This document shows positions 23,363 through 30,432 of a stretch of DNA of 37,562 nt, in pieces. The notes beneath the pieces were generated by a model. It saw nothing but the letters and a program-made list of their open reading frames with translations, had not been told where the DNA came from and did no database searches. This stretch comes from Candidatus Ornithoclostridium faecavium (lineage in GTDB: Bacteria; Bacillota; Clostridia; Christensenellales; UBA3700): positions 1 through 37,562 of the forward strand of contig DVNX01000002.1 in the NCBI GenBank assembly GCA_018714045.1, given 5' to 3'. The translations under genes and the position numbers were made by a program. Position 1 is the first letter of the stretch. Every line of letters starts with the position of its first letter.

Positions 23363-25009
23363 TTATTTCAAATCGATTTTCGCAAAGCCTATCGCGTCGC
23401 TGTAGTTGACCTTGCCTATCTCTGCAAGCACGTATACGTTGCCTTCTTTGTCTCCGTCCATACACGAATAGCCTGCCGCGCCGCCGTATATAAGCCTGCT
23501 CGTCCAGGTCTCTCCGTCCGTCGTCTCTCCTACCGAGAGATTGACCCTGGTGTGGAAAGAATCGGGATAACTCAGAAGAAGCTTTCCGCCTGCATTATAC
23601 AGAGAAGCCATACATATAGGAGTCCTGAGCGTCGTGAACTTTTCCTTGATATACCACGTTTCGCCGCCGTCTTTGGAGTAAGACAGCTTCTGGAATTGTC
23701 TGGGATGATAGTTGCAGCAGCCCGCGCCGTCTCTTACGACCATAACGACTTCGCCGTTGTCGAGAACAGCCGCTTCGCATTCGTTGCCGCTGCCCGCGAC
23801 CTCGCTTCTCTTCCAGGTCAGACCGTGGTCGTCGCTGTATATTACGAACGAACTGCCGTTGTTGCTCGCGGGAGCAATGATCCTGCCGTCGTACTTACCG
23901 CTCTTAATCTGTACGGCTTTGCCCGGTCCTACCATAAGGGTATCGGCTCTTACGCCGTCCGCCGCTCCCCTCTTTATGCTGGGGTCTTTGGGCAGGCTTA
24001 TGTTTATCGGCTCTTCCCACTCAAAGGTCAGATCGTCTTTGATCTTACCGCGGATATTGAAGGTACTGTAATTGAAGCCCGTCGCCTTGGTCGCGCTCAT
24101 ATGTACGATATTGAGAAGTCCCGTATCCTTGTCGAGCACTACCGTCGGGTTGCCGTACTTTCCTACCTCGTTGCCGAAAGTGAATATTATCTTCTGCTCT
24201 CCCCAGGTCTTGCCGCCGTCCAGCGAAAACTTACCCAGCATATCGACAACGCCGACGTCGTGAGCGGAATTCTTTCTGCCCTCGACCAGCGCGAGGAGCA
24301 CGTTATCTTTGAAATGCGTGCCGCATTTTTCGTTCAGTATATCCTTATCCATTACGATAAGAGAAGGTATCCTGTAAGCGGAATAGCCGTCCGTCTTACC
24401 CTCGAAAAGCAGGTAAGGTCCGCCTTCGATATTATGGAATTTGCCGTATTTCTGACTTTTCGCCCATGCTGTGCCCGCAAGCATCGTCAGTACCAGAGTT
24501 GCCGAAATGACCGTAGAGAGAACGTAAGCCTTTGTCAGTATCGCGACGAGAGCCGCAACCAGCATGAACACGCAACCCGCTATAAGCATTATCATATTGA
24601 GAGTATTCAGCGCTATCGGTTGGAACAGGTCCACAATGAGTGCTTTGACTATCAGATATACGAGGAACGCTACGCCGAGCACCAGCAAAACTATTGAGCT
24701 TATAAGCGCGTCCGTGCCGGAAGCCACCTCAAAAAGGGTCACGATGAGTCCGACTATCGGCAATACGGCAAGCGCCGTGCAGAACACGCCCGTCATCGCG
24801 GTCGAAGAGAAAAACAATCCGTCGTTGAATATCAGGAACATAAATATTGCGACCGCCAGTACGAGGAACGCTATCGCCGTAACTACGAAAGTCCAGACGT
24901 TGTCGAAACAGATATCGGCATAAACTCCGCACAATACGGCAGCTGCGATAAGCAACGCAACGAATACGGCGAATATCGCCAGTTGCGGCGCGTGCTTTTT
25001 GTCAAACAT
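23363..25009 (-). CDS. Exo-alpha-sialidase (GH33-type) fused to six N-terminal membrane segments
   Basis: The 548-residue protein has six hydrophobic segments within residues about 10-183, then a complete GH33-type six-bladed propeller. The sialidase part shows the YRIP motif (SAYRIPSLIV, about residue 211), the acid/base region EGRKNSAHDVG, Asp boxes SLDGGKTW, SDDHGLTW and SKDGGETW, NECEAAVLDNGEVVMVVRDG with Glu and Arg, and GGAAGYSCMDGD with the likely nucleophile Tyr. It would release terminal sialic acid from glycans. The usual sialidase is secreted or wall-anchored; a polytopic membrane half is unusual. AAGGAGG precedes the ATG. No nan catabolic genes are in the window. Confidence 0.88.
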   Translation of the reverse strand: MFDKKHAPQLAIFAVFVALLIAAAVLCGVYADICFDNVWTFVVTAIAFLVLAVAIFMFLIFNDGLFFSSTAMTGVFCTALAVLPIVGLIVTLFEVASGTDALISSIVLLVLGVAFLVYLIVKALIVDLFQPIALNTLNMIMLIAGCVFMLVAALVAILTKAYVLSTVISATLVLTMLAGTAWAKSQKYGKFHNIEGGPYLLFEGKTDGYSAYRIPSLIVMDKDILNEKCGTHFKDNVLLALVEGRKNSAHDVGVVDMLGKFSLDGGKTWGEQKIIFTFGNEVGKYGNPTVVLDKDTGLLNIVHMSATKATGFNYSTFNIRGKIKDDLTFEWEEPINISLPKDPSIKRGAADGVRADTLMVGPGKAVQIKSGKYDGRIIAPASNNGSSFVIYSDDHGLTWKRSEVAGSGNECEAAVLDNGEVVMVVRDGAGCCNYHPRQFQKLSYSKDGGETWYIKEKFTTLRTPICMASLYNAGGKLLLSYPDSFHTRVNLSVGETTDGETWTSRLIYGGAAGYSCMDGDKEGNVYVLAEIGKVNYSDAIGFAKIDLK

Positions 25010-25022
25010 AATACCTCCTTAA

Positions 25023-25054
25023 CGGCGGATCCCGCCGCGGATAACGAGTATCCG
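25023..25054. promoter_or_regulatory. Two adjacent hairpins in the sialidase mRNA leader
   Basis: CGGCGG/CCGCCG (25023-25037) and CGGATA/TATCCG (25038-25054) lie side by side between promoter and ribosome binding site. They could form tandem stem-loops in the leader RNA. No known riboswitch class was recognised. Confidence 0.4.
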
Positions 25055-25069
25055 TGTTTTCTTAATATT

Positions 25070-25098
25070 ATTCTATCATATTAAAACGCGATTGTCCA
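25070..25098 (-). promoter_or_regulatory. Sigma-A promoter of the sialidase gene
   Basis: On the minus strand TGGACA and TAGAAT are separated by 17 bases, about 60 bases before the start. Confidence 0.6.
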
Positions 25099-25164
25099 AA
25101 TTATTATTGTCTGATAATTTTTTTCGTATCACGGCATAATGATCGCCATAAAATCCCGTTAATT

Positions 25165-25556
25165 ATACCAGACCAAAATAATACGAACAAGGTTTAAAGC
25201 GGCAAATTTACGTAGCTACTGCGTTAAATGCCTTGTCCCCGTGTGACGGGGAGCATTAGTCGGCTGTCGCCCGCGTGGCGGGGGCATTAGTCGGCTGTCG
25301 CGAATCGTTACTGTTTACGCTTAGCGAAGCCTATACGGCAGTCGCCCCGCGACCGTGGAGCGTTGAAAGGCTTCGCATTATGCAATCGGGTACGGGTAAC
25401 ACAGCTTGAAACTGCGAGCACCCTCAGGCGATGATTTTTAATGCGTGTTTATGTGAGGCGAGCGCAGATAATATTATTATATTTTCAAGCGAGAATCACT
25501 GAAAAACGCATAAAAGGCGCGCCTCAGGGCAGGTTCGTATTATTCTGGTCTGGTAT
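25165..25556. mobile_element. 392-bp MITE-like element with 24-bp terminal inverted repeats
   Basis: The left end (25165-25188, beginning ATACCAGACC) and right end (25533-25556, ending GGTCTGGTAT) are inverted copies differing at one base. The right ~115 bases recur at 1-114 of this window next to an unrelated gene, which shows it is a dispersed repeat. There is no open frame of transposase size, so it would need enzymes supplied in trans. TA lies next to each tip and may be the target duplicate, but longer flanking duplications are not seen. Internal GAGGCGAGCGC and GCGCGCCTC form a further inverted repeat near the right end. Confidence 0.7.
25238..25301 (+). repeat. Two 31-bp tandem units inside the MITE-like element
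   Basis: GCATTAGTCGGCTGTCGC occurs at 25253-25270 and 25284-25301. Each copy is preceded by a small GC hairpin (CCCCGT/ACGGGG and CCCGC/GCGGG). The arrangement suggests a short hairpin-bearing tandem repeat that was copied within the element. Confidence 0.6.
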
Positions 25557-25566
25557 CTCATATGGA

Positions 25567-25651
25567 GATATGAACTTATCGGTATATCGTCACACGTTCA
25601 TACGATAGGACTGAGCGGGCGCGTGTGAAGATATGAACGTATGTCGATATG
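25567..25651. promoter_or_regulatory. Repeated TATGAAC motifs upstream of spoIIID
   Basis: GATATGAACTTAT starts at 25567 and GATATGAACGTAT at 25630; an inverted copy (GTTCATAC) lies between them near 25596. CACACG (25591-25596) and CGTGTG (25622-25627) add a dyad. The cluster begins right after the MITE-like element and about 85 bases before the spoIIID start. A convincing sigma-E or sigma-K box was not identified. Confidence 0.35.
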
Positions 25652-25735
25652 TAAGAAGAGGTCGGGATATCCGTTCGGTGCATAATCGTTGTCTGCCCTG
25701 AATACCGTATAAAGAGAGAAAGCGAGGGGTGGATC

Positions 25736-25996
25736 ATGAGGGACGGCCGCGATTTGAGAATCATAAGAGAAGCTGAGTATATAGTGGAAAACAATGCGAC
25801 TCTGCGCGCGTGCGCCGCAGTGTTCGGCGTAGGCAAGAGCACGGTACATACAGATGTGACGAAAAAACTTAAAAATATCGACGGCGTGCTTTACGAAGAG
25901 GTAAAACAGGTTCTCGATCTCAATCTGAAAGAGAGACATTTGAGGGGAGGAGACAGCACGAAAAGACTTTACGAAGAAAAGAAAACCCGTGTTTAA
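25736..25996 (+). CDS. spoIIID: Sporulation transcriptional regulator SpoIIID
   Basis: The 86-residue product matches SpoIIID in length and sequence: RIIREAEYIVENNATLRACAAVFGVGKSTVH, where residues about 22-43 form the HTH, followed by DVTKKLKNID and a basic C-terminus. SpoIIID acts in the mother cell during endospore formation, activating and repressing sigma-E and sigma-K genes. GAGGGG lies before the ATG. The stop codon lies inside the stem of the terminator that serves the converging ttcA-like gene. Its presence indicates a lineage able, or recently able, to form spores. Confidence 0.95.
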   Translation: MRDGRDLRIIREAEYIVENNATLRACAAVFGVGKSTVHTDVTKKLKNIDGVLYEEVKQVLDLNLKERHLRGGDSTKRLYEEKKTRV

Positions 25997-26007
25997 TAAA
26001 CACGGGT
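25976..26007 (-). terminator. Intrinsic terminator of the TtcA-like gene, overlapping the spoIIID stop
   Basis: ACCCGTGTTT and AAACACGGGT form a perfect 10-bp stem with a three-base loop. On the minus strand it is followed by TTTTCTTTTC, so termination is best for the minus-strand gene; in the plus direction no T-run follows. The left arm overlaps the last codons and stop of spoIIID. Confidence 0.75.
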
Positions 26008-26039
26008 ACGTGAAATTATTTGCTTGAAATGTTTCGCTG

Positions 26040-26807
26040 CTATTCGTTTGCGTCGGATTTGCCGTTTGACGGGGTGTAATTCATACTCTTGTCCCACAGG
26101 TTGTTGCGGGAAGGATTGAACAGTGCCGAAAGCATTAATTTTTTGCTTCCTTCGAATCTTTTGTCAAGTTCTTCCACGAGTTCTTTCATGTCTTCTCTGC
26201 GTGTGTGTTTATCTTCGGGACAGGGGTTGTGAACTATCGGCAGATCGTATCTGCGGCAAAGACCCGCAAGATATTTTTCTTCTGCGTAGATGAAAGGTCT
26301 TATCAAAGTTATTCCCGTTCTGTCCATATGGCTCACGGGCATAAAAGTAGACAGTCTTCCTTCGTGCAAAAGGCTTAAGAAGAAGGTGTCCAGGATATCG
26401 TCGGCATGATGCGCAAGCGCGAGTTTGTTGCAGCCGTTGGCTACGGCGACCGAATTCAGCGCTCCGCGGCGCATTTTGGAACAAAGGCTGCAAGGCGATT
26501 TTTCCTTGCGTTCTTCAAAAATTATCTGAGCGATCTGCGTGTGTTCGATAATGAGGGGAACGTTTACGCTTTCGCAGTAATCTTTCAGCTTTTTTACTTC
26601 CGCGGCGTCTGTTTCTTTGAATCCGAGGTCGATATTGACTGCGAGAAGTTCGAACTTTTCGGGCGCGAATCTCTTGTATGCGGCAAGTACGGCGAGAAGA
26701 GCCGTGCTGTCTTTTCCGCCGCTGACTCCTATAGCGATCCTGTCGCCGTCTTCTATCATTTTGTAATCGTTTATCGCTTTTCTTGTTAAGCTCAATAATT
26801 TTTGCAT
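26040..26807 (-). CDS. TtcA-family tRNA thiolation PP-loop protein
   Basis: The 255-residue product has the PP-loop GVSGGKDSTALLA (about residues 28-40), the CSLCSKMRRGAL motif (about 107-118) with two Cys for an iron-sulfur cluster, LAHHADDILDTFFLSL (about 130-145), and a third Cys in HNPCPEDKHTRR (about 194-205). TtcA puts sulfur on cytidine 32 of tRNA; clostridial relatives may thiolate other positions, so the exact target is open. No Shine-Dalgarno precedes the start and the -10 box ends six bases before it, suggesting a leaderless mRNA. Adjacent genes run divergently (COG2426) and convergently (spoIIID). Confidence 0.85.
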   Translation of the reverse strand: MQKLLSLTRKAINDYKMIEDGDRIAIGVSGGKDSTALLAVLAAYKRFAPEKFELLAVNIDLGFKETDAAEVKKLKDYCESVNVPLIIEHTQIAQIIFEERKEKSPCSLCSKMRRGALNSVAVANGCNKLALAHHADDILDTFFLSLLHEGRLSTFMPVSHMDRTGITLIRPFIYAEEKYLAGLCRRYDLPIVHNPCPEDKHTRREDMKELVEELDKRFEGSKKLMLSALFNPSRNNLWDKSMNYTPSNGKSDANE

Positions 26808-26813
26808 AACTAT

Positions 26814-26842
26814 ATCTTAGAATAAAACGCCGCTAAATGCAA
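26814..26842 (-). promoter_or_regulatory. Promoter of the TtcA-like gene (leaderless geometry)
   Basis: On the minus strand TTGCAT and TAAGAT are separated by 17 bases, and TAAGAT ends six bases before the ATG. Confidence 0.5.
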
Positions 26843-26868
26843 CAAAAAATAATAATGCGGTCATATCG

Positions 26869-26898
26869 TTGACTTGACTTCGGTTTTTTATATATAAT
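26869..26898 (+). promoter_or_regulatory. Sigma-A promoter of the COG2426 gene
   Basis: TTGACT and TATAAT are separated by 18 bases; GAGGTG follows before the ATG at 26914. Confidence 0.65.
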
Positions 26899-26913
26899 AG
26901 ATGAGGTGAATAT

Positions 26914-27723
26914 ATGACAGAAGCTATCATCGACTTTTTTAAAAATACGATACAGAACGATATCCTTACGATCATCGTCATCGCGGTAATACCTATAATC
27001 GAGCTGAGGGGGAGCATCCCCGTCGGCGTCGCCATGGGAATGCCGCTCTGGGAAGCTTTCCTTTGGGCGTGGGTAGGATCTTCGCTCGTATGTCCCGTGC
27101 TTCTTCTCATTTTACGACCCGTGCTGGACTGGATGAAAAAGACAAAATGGTTCCGTTCTCTCGCTCTTGCGGTAGAAGGCAATTTCCGTTCACGTGCAGA
27201 TAAGGTCGTCAAGGAATCGGAAAGAAACGATCCTAAAAAAATGAAAAAGAAGATGCTGGGCATTTACGCGTTCGTCGCCGTGCCTCTTCCTCTTACGGGC
27301 GCATGGACGGGCAGCGCGATAGCGGCTTTTCTCGATATGCCGTTCTGGAAGGCTCTGGTAAGCGTACTTCTGGGCAATCTCACTGCAGGAGCGATAGTCA
27401 CCACGCTGACGTATTTCTTTAAGGATTACGTCGATATAATATTGACCGTATTCCTTATAATAGTTCTCATCGTGCTTGCTTTCTACATCGTGATGGTAGC
27501 CGTAAAGATGCGCAGAAACAAAAAGCGTGAACAGCAGAAAACGGATGAAACGAGTGCGGAGAGCGGTGCAGAAGCAGGCTGTGAGACCTCTGTCGTAAAA
27601 GAGACTTCTGACGATGCGGAAAAAACCGCAGGCGGTGAAAAGAAGGAAAATCTTGAGGAAGAGAGACGGGAACTCGTAGCCGAACCCGATCGGCAAGACA
27701 AGGAAACGAATCGGGATAACTGA
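26914..27723 (+). CDS. COG2426 small multidrug export-like membrane protein with charged tail
   Basis: The 269-residue product belongs to PF06695/COG2426. The signature PIIELRGSIPVGVAMGMPLWEA (about residues 27-48), the Trp/Gly-rich second segment, IYAFVAVPLPLTGAWTGSAIAA (about 114-135) and LLGNLTAGAIV (about 149-159) are all present, with four or five membrane segments up to about residue 200. The last ~65 residues are a highly charged, Glu/Lys-rich tail, probably cytoplasmic and disordered; most family members end before it. The annotated 'multidrug export' name has little experimental support. It is a single-gene unit with its own promoter and a shared terminator. Confidence 0.85.
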   Translation: MTEAIIDFFKNTIQNDILTIIVIAVIPIIELRGSIPVGVAMGMPLWEAFLWAWVGSSLVCPVLLLILRPVLDWMKKTKWFRSLALAVEGNFRSRADKVVKESERNDPKKMKKKMLGIYAFVAVPLPLTGAWTGSAIAAFLDMPFWKALVSVLLGNLTAGAIVTTLTYFFKDYVDIILTVFLIIVLIVLAFYIVMVAVKMRRNKKREQQKTDETSAESGAEAGCETSVVKETSDDAEKTAGGEKKENLEEERRELVAEPDRQDKETNRDN

Positions 27724-27808
27724 CAAAGAAAGATAGCGGATTTAAAGAGAGGCTTTCGCGTAAAGAGGGTAAAGCGTTGCATTTAAAGTCGGGAAATCAA
27801 GGCATAAT

Positions 27809-27836
27809 AAAAACGGAGCGGTAAAGCTCCGTTTTT
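27809..27836. terminator. Bidirectional intrinsic terminator
   Basis: A 10-11 bp stem AAAAACGGAGC/GCTCCGTTTTT with A- and T-rich arms lies between the converging COG2426 and DegV genes and can serve both. Confidence 0.85.
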
Positions 27837-27855
27837 CGTTTGCTTAAAATCAGAT

Positions 27856-28743
27856 TCAGCGTACGCTTTTGTTTTTGCACAGCAGGACGACAGCCAGCAT
27901 GCCCGCGCCTACGTGAGAGCCGATGACTGAACCTACGTCGAATATCACCGTGTTTTCAACGCCGAGTTCTTCTTTAACCGTTTTTTCGAGAGCCAAAGCG
28001 TCTTCGTATGCGTCCGCGTGACCTATGCCGACCAGCTTCTGTTCGCTTGCGGGCAGCATATTTTCCTTTGCGAGTTCGACGACTCCGCGCATAGCGCGCT
28101 TTTTGGATATCGCTTTTGTCACGGGGATAAGTTTTCCTTCGGGATTTATATGCAATATCGGCTTTATATGCAGGGTAGAACCTATGAACGCTTCGGCTTT
28201 GCTTACTCTTCCTGTACGGCAGAGGTGGTTTATGTCTTCGATAGTGAAGAAGCCCGCCGATTTGTCGGAAAGATCTTCTACGAGCTTTACGCAGTCTTCG
28301 TAACTTGCACCGCTATCGCGGGCGCGGAGAGCGTAATAGGCGATAAGTCCTTCTACGAAGCAAGCAGCTTTGGAGTCAATGACGGTTATCCTGCGTTCGG
28401 GGAATTCTTCTCTGAGTTCTCTCGCTGCGGCGCAGAGCTGATCGAACGTGCCGCTGAGTTGAGAAGAGAAGCCTACGTGTATTATGTCGTGACCTTTTTC
28501 GAGTATCGGTTTGAAAAACTCTTTTGCCGTATATGCCGTGACCATTGCGGTCGTAGGCAGGTCTTCCTTGGTCTTTGCGTTGCGGCACGCGTCGTAGAAC
28601 TCTTTGGGCGTGAGTTTGTTTTTGTCGCCGTCAAAGTCTTTACCGCATACGCTGTAAGACATCGGTATTATCGCGAAATCCTTTTCTTTCAAAGAAGAAG
28701 GGTAATCGCTGGTCGCTTCAGTCGTTATAAAATAACTACTCAT
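27856..28743 (-). CDS. DegV-family fatty-acid-binding protein
   Basis: The product (295 residues from ATG 28743) is a DegV protein: ITTEATSDYP at the N-terminus, IIPMSYSVCGKDF, GFSSQLSGTFDQLCAAA (about residues 85-101), TVIDSKAACFVEGL, GRVSKAEAFIGSTLHIKPILHINPEGKL (about 185-212) and VIGSHVGAGMLAVV near the C-terminus. In Gram-positive bacteria these proteins (FakB) present fatty acids to the FakA kinase for phosphorylation and incorporation into membrane lipids. An open extension runs upstream to 28818, but AAGGA eight bases before 28743 and homology start favour 28743. No fakA lies in the window. Confidence 0.9.
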   Translation of the reverse strand: MSSYFITTEATSDYPSSLKEKDFAIIPMSYSVCGKDFDGDKNKLTPKEFYDACRNAKTKEDLPTTAMVTAYTAKEFFKPILEKGHDIIHVGFSSQLSGTFDQLCAAARELREEFPERRITVIDSKAACFVEGLIAYYALRARDSGASYEDCVKLVEDLSDKSAGFFTIEDINHLCRTGRVSKAEAFIGSTLHIKPILHINPEGKLIPVTKAISKKRAMRGVVELAKENMLPASEQKLVGIGHADAYEDALALEKTVKEELGVENTVIFDVGSVIGSHVGAGMLAVVLLCKNKSVR

Positions 28744-28809
28744 AAGATATTTCCTTGTTGTTTTTTTGACAATTCTTAACGATACGTACAGTTTTGCACG
28801 AATATTATC

Positions 28810-28838
28810 ATAATACATTAAGGATATCGATATGTCAA
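28810..28838 (-). promoter_or_regulatory. Sigma-A promoter of the DegV gene
   Basis: On the minus strand a perfect TTGACA and TATTAT are separated by 17 bases. The leader of about 60 bases includes part of the open extension rejected as coding. Confidence 0.75.
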
Positions 28839-29008
28839 ATATTATTTTTCCGTACGAAGCCGGAACTCATCTTTGCGGAAAGTATATTCAACTGTCAAAA
28901 TCCTTTGTAAAAAGCTTGTTTCTCGTTTTTTCGGCGCTTTCAGAATATTTTTATGGACATTATAAAAATTTGTTTACAAAAGTGTACATAATTATAAGCC
29001 AATTTTAC

Positions 29009-29037
29009 TTGATTTTTACAAAATATTAAGATAAAAT
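29009..29037 (+). promoter_or_regulatory. Sigma-A promoter of the lipoprotein gene
   Basis: TTGATT and TAAAAT are separated by 17 bases in a strongly AT-rich upstream region, about 50 bases before the ATG. The 28839-29008 stretch upstream is AT-rich and shows no other feature. Confidence 0.6.
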
Positions 29038-29087
29038 ATACATTGACCCATGAAAGTATAAGGGTAGTTATTATAAAGGAGAAGAAT

Positions 29088-30098
29088 ATGAAAAAGTTTA
29101 CTGCTATCATCGCAATTATGCTTGTCGTAGCTTTTGCAACCGTTATCTTCGTTGGTTGCGGTGACGATAAGGTTCCTGAAAACGCAGAATCAAGACCCCG
29201 TTACACCGAAGGTTTCGGCGATACCGCAGGTCTTACCCCCACCGTTCAGATCAACGGAGATATGTCCGCAATAGATATGCTCGTTGCAGGCGTTGCCAAC
29301 TACTACGGTGCTGATTATATGGCTTCTTTGAGCGAAGGTTCCATTGATACAAAGGTCGGTGCTTTCACGATCGTTCAGTTCGTTCAGTCGATGACCATCA
29401 GAGACGGCAACGCAAACGGCGACTATCGTCAGTTCAGCGACAACCAGTCCGGTACCAACAAGAGCGAATCCTCTCTGCCTATCGATATATTCATCTGGGA
29501 AGAGACTTCTTACAGCAAAGCCGGAGATGCTGAGACCATTAAGTTCCATAACGGTGACAAGAGCGATATGGGCGCAGGTAAAGACGAAAAGACCGGAAGC
29601 TACACGATGTTCTTTAAGGATGGCAAGACTTTCAATGCTACCGAAACAAAAAACAGTATCGAAGAGTACAAGCAGGCTTATTCTGCAGATCCCACCAAGA
29701 TATGGATGTACAACCTCGTCAAGGATACCGTCATCGCGGATCAGTGCACCGATCCTGTTAAGAATGCTGACGGAGACTGGACCTTCACTATAGTCGGCGA
29801 TCCCGATCTGTCCACCAAAGATTATCAGGAACAGATGATGTACATGCTCAACGGACAGATTCCCGGCGACATGCTCAACAGCTTCGCGTTCACGACGATC
29901 AAACTCAACGTCACGATGAGCCCGAACGGCTTTATCAAGAAAGTCGATATCCAGGAATCCTACGATATGGGACTCAAAATCGGTATACTTAAAATAACCG
30001 TAAGAATCGGTCTTAACTCCACGAGATACTTCTCCTACAAGGAGACCGAGAAGGGTCTTACCCCGACCGACCTTGACGAGTATCTCGCAAGATTCTGA
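29088..30098 (+). CDS. Secreted lipoprotein of unknown function
   Basis: A 336-residue protein with a lipoprotein signal (MKKFTAIIAI..., lipobox ending FVGC with Cys24). The mature part shows no recognised family. It has an N-terminal helical stretch (SAIDMLVAGVANYYGADY), many Asp/Lys-rich loops and a C-terminal beta-rich domain (FAFTTIKLNVTMSPNGFIKKVDIQE), reminiscent of lipoproteins that form beta-barrel-like ligand pockets. AAAGGAG is ideally placed before the ATG. The gene appears to have strong expression signals and its own terminator. Fifteen codons of open frame upstream of ATG 29088 are rejected. Confidence 0.8.
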   Translation: MKKFTAIIAIMLVVAFATVIFVGCGDDKVPENAESRPRYTEGFGDTAGLTPTVQINGDMSAIDMLVAGVANYYGADYMASLSEGSIDTKVGAFTIVQFVQSMTIRDGNANGDYRQFSDNQSGTNKSESSLPIDIFIWEETSYSKAGDAETIKFHNGDKSDMGAGKDEKTGSYTMFFKDGKTFNATETKNSIEEYKQAYSADPTKIWMYNLVKDTVIADQCTDPVKNADGDWTFTIVGDPDLSTKDYQEQMMYMLNGQIPGDMLNSFAFTTIKLNVTMSPNGFIKKVDIQESYDMGLKIGILKITVRIGLNSTRYFSYKETEKGLTPTDLDEYLARF

Positions 30099-30119
30099 TC
30101 GTCTGAAAAAGCAAAAATC

Positions 30120-30149
30120 ATATCCGTCCGAAAGGGCGGATATTTTTTT
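30120..30149 (+). terminator. Intrinsic terminator of the lipoprotein gene
   Basis: ATATCCGTCC and GGGCGGATAT form a stem with a GAAA-type loop, followed by seven T residues. Confidence 0.9.
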
Positions 30150-30320
30150 GCACTTCAAAACAGAATGCAGAAACTAAATGCCTGAAGCGATGACATGATA
30201 GACCTGATGCAATATTAAACGAACTTTATAAGGATTGTTACTTAAATAGGCGCGATAGCGCGTGTATTCGGTTTGTATCCTGAACGGTTACAGGTCTGTC
30301 CAAAGATACTTTTTATCCAA

Positions 30321-30338
30321 CATAATGTGTACATTATG
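30321..30338. promoter_or_regulatory. Palindrome upstream of the PAP2 operon promoter
   Basis: CATAATG and CATTATG are perfect 7-bp arms around TGTA, 30 bases upstream of the -35 box, followed by an alternating CGCGCGTGCGCG run. It is a candidate operator. The rest of the 30150-30432 interval holds no gene. Confidence 0.4.
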
Positions 30339-30368
30339 CGCGCGTGCGCGAAGAAATTCACAAAGTAC

Positions 30369-30397
30369 TTGATTATGAAGATAAAAAAATATATAAT
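30369..30397 (+). promoter_or_regulatory. Sigma-A promoter of the PAP2-ligase-kinase operon
   Basis: TTGATT and a perfect TATAAT are separated by 17 bases, about 35 bases before the first ATG. Confidence 0.7.
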
Positions 30398-30432
30398 ATT
30401 ATAGGGCACGTATTTTGCATAGAGGTAAACTG

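Noticed and set aside
23552..24697. 381-codon open frame antisense to the sialidase
   Set aside because: Shadow frame; the sialidase Asp boxes are on the minus strand.
25238..25301. Two-repeat CRISPR remnant
   Set aside because: The interval between repeats is itself a hairpin of 13 bases and the block is inside a dispersed element.
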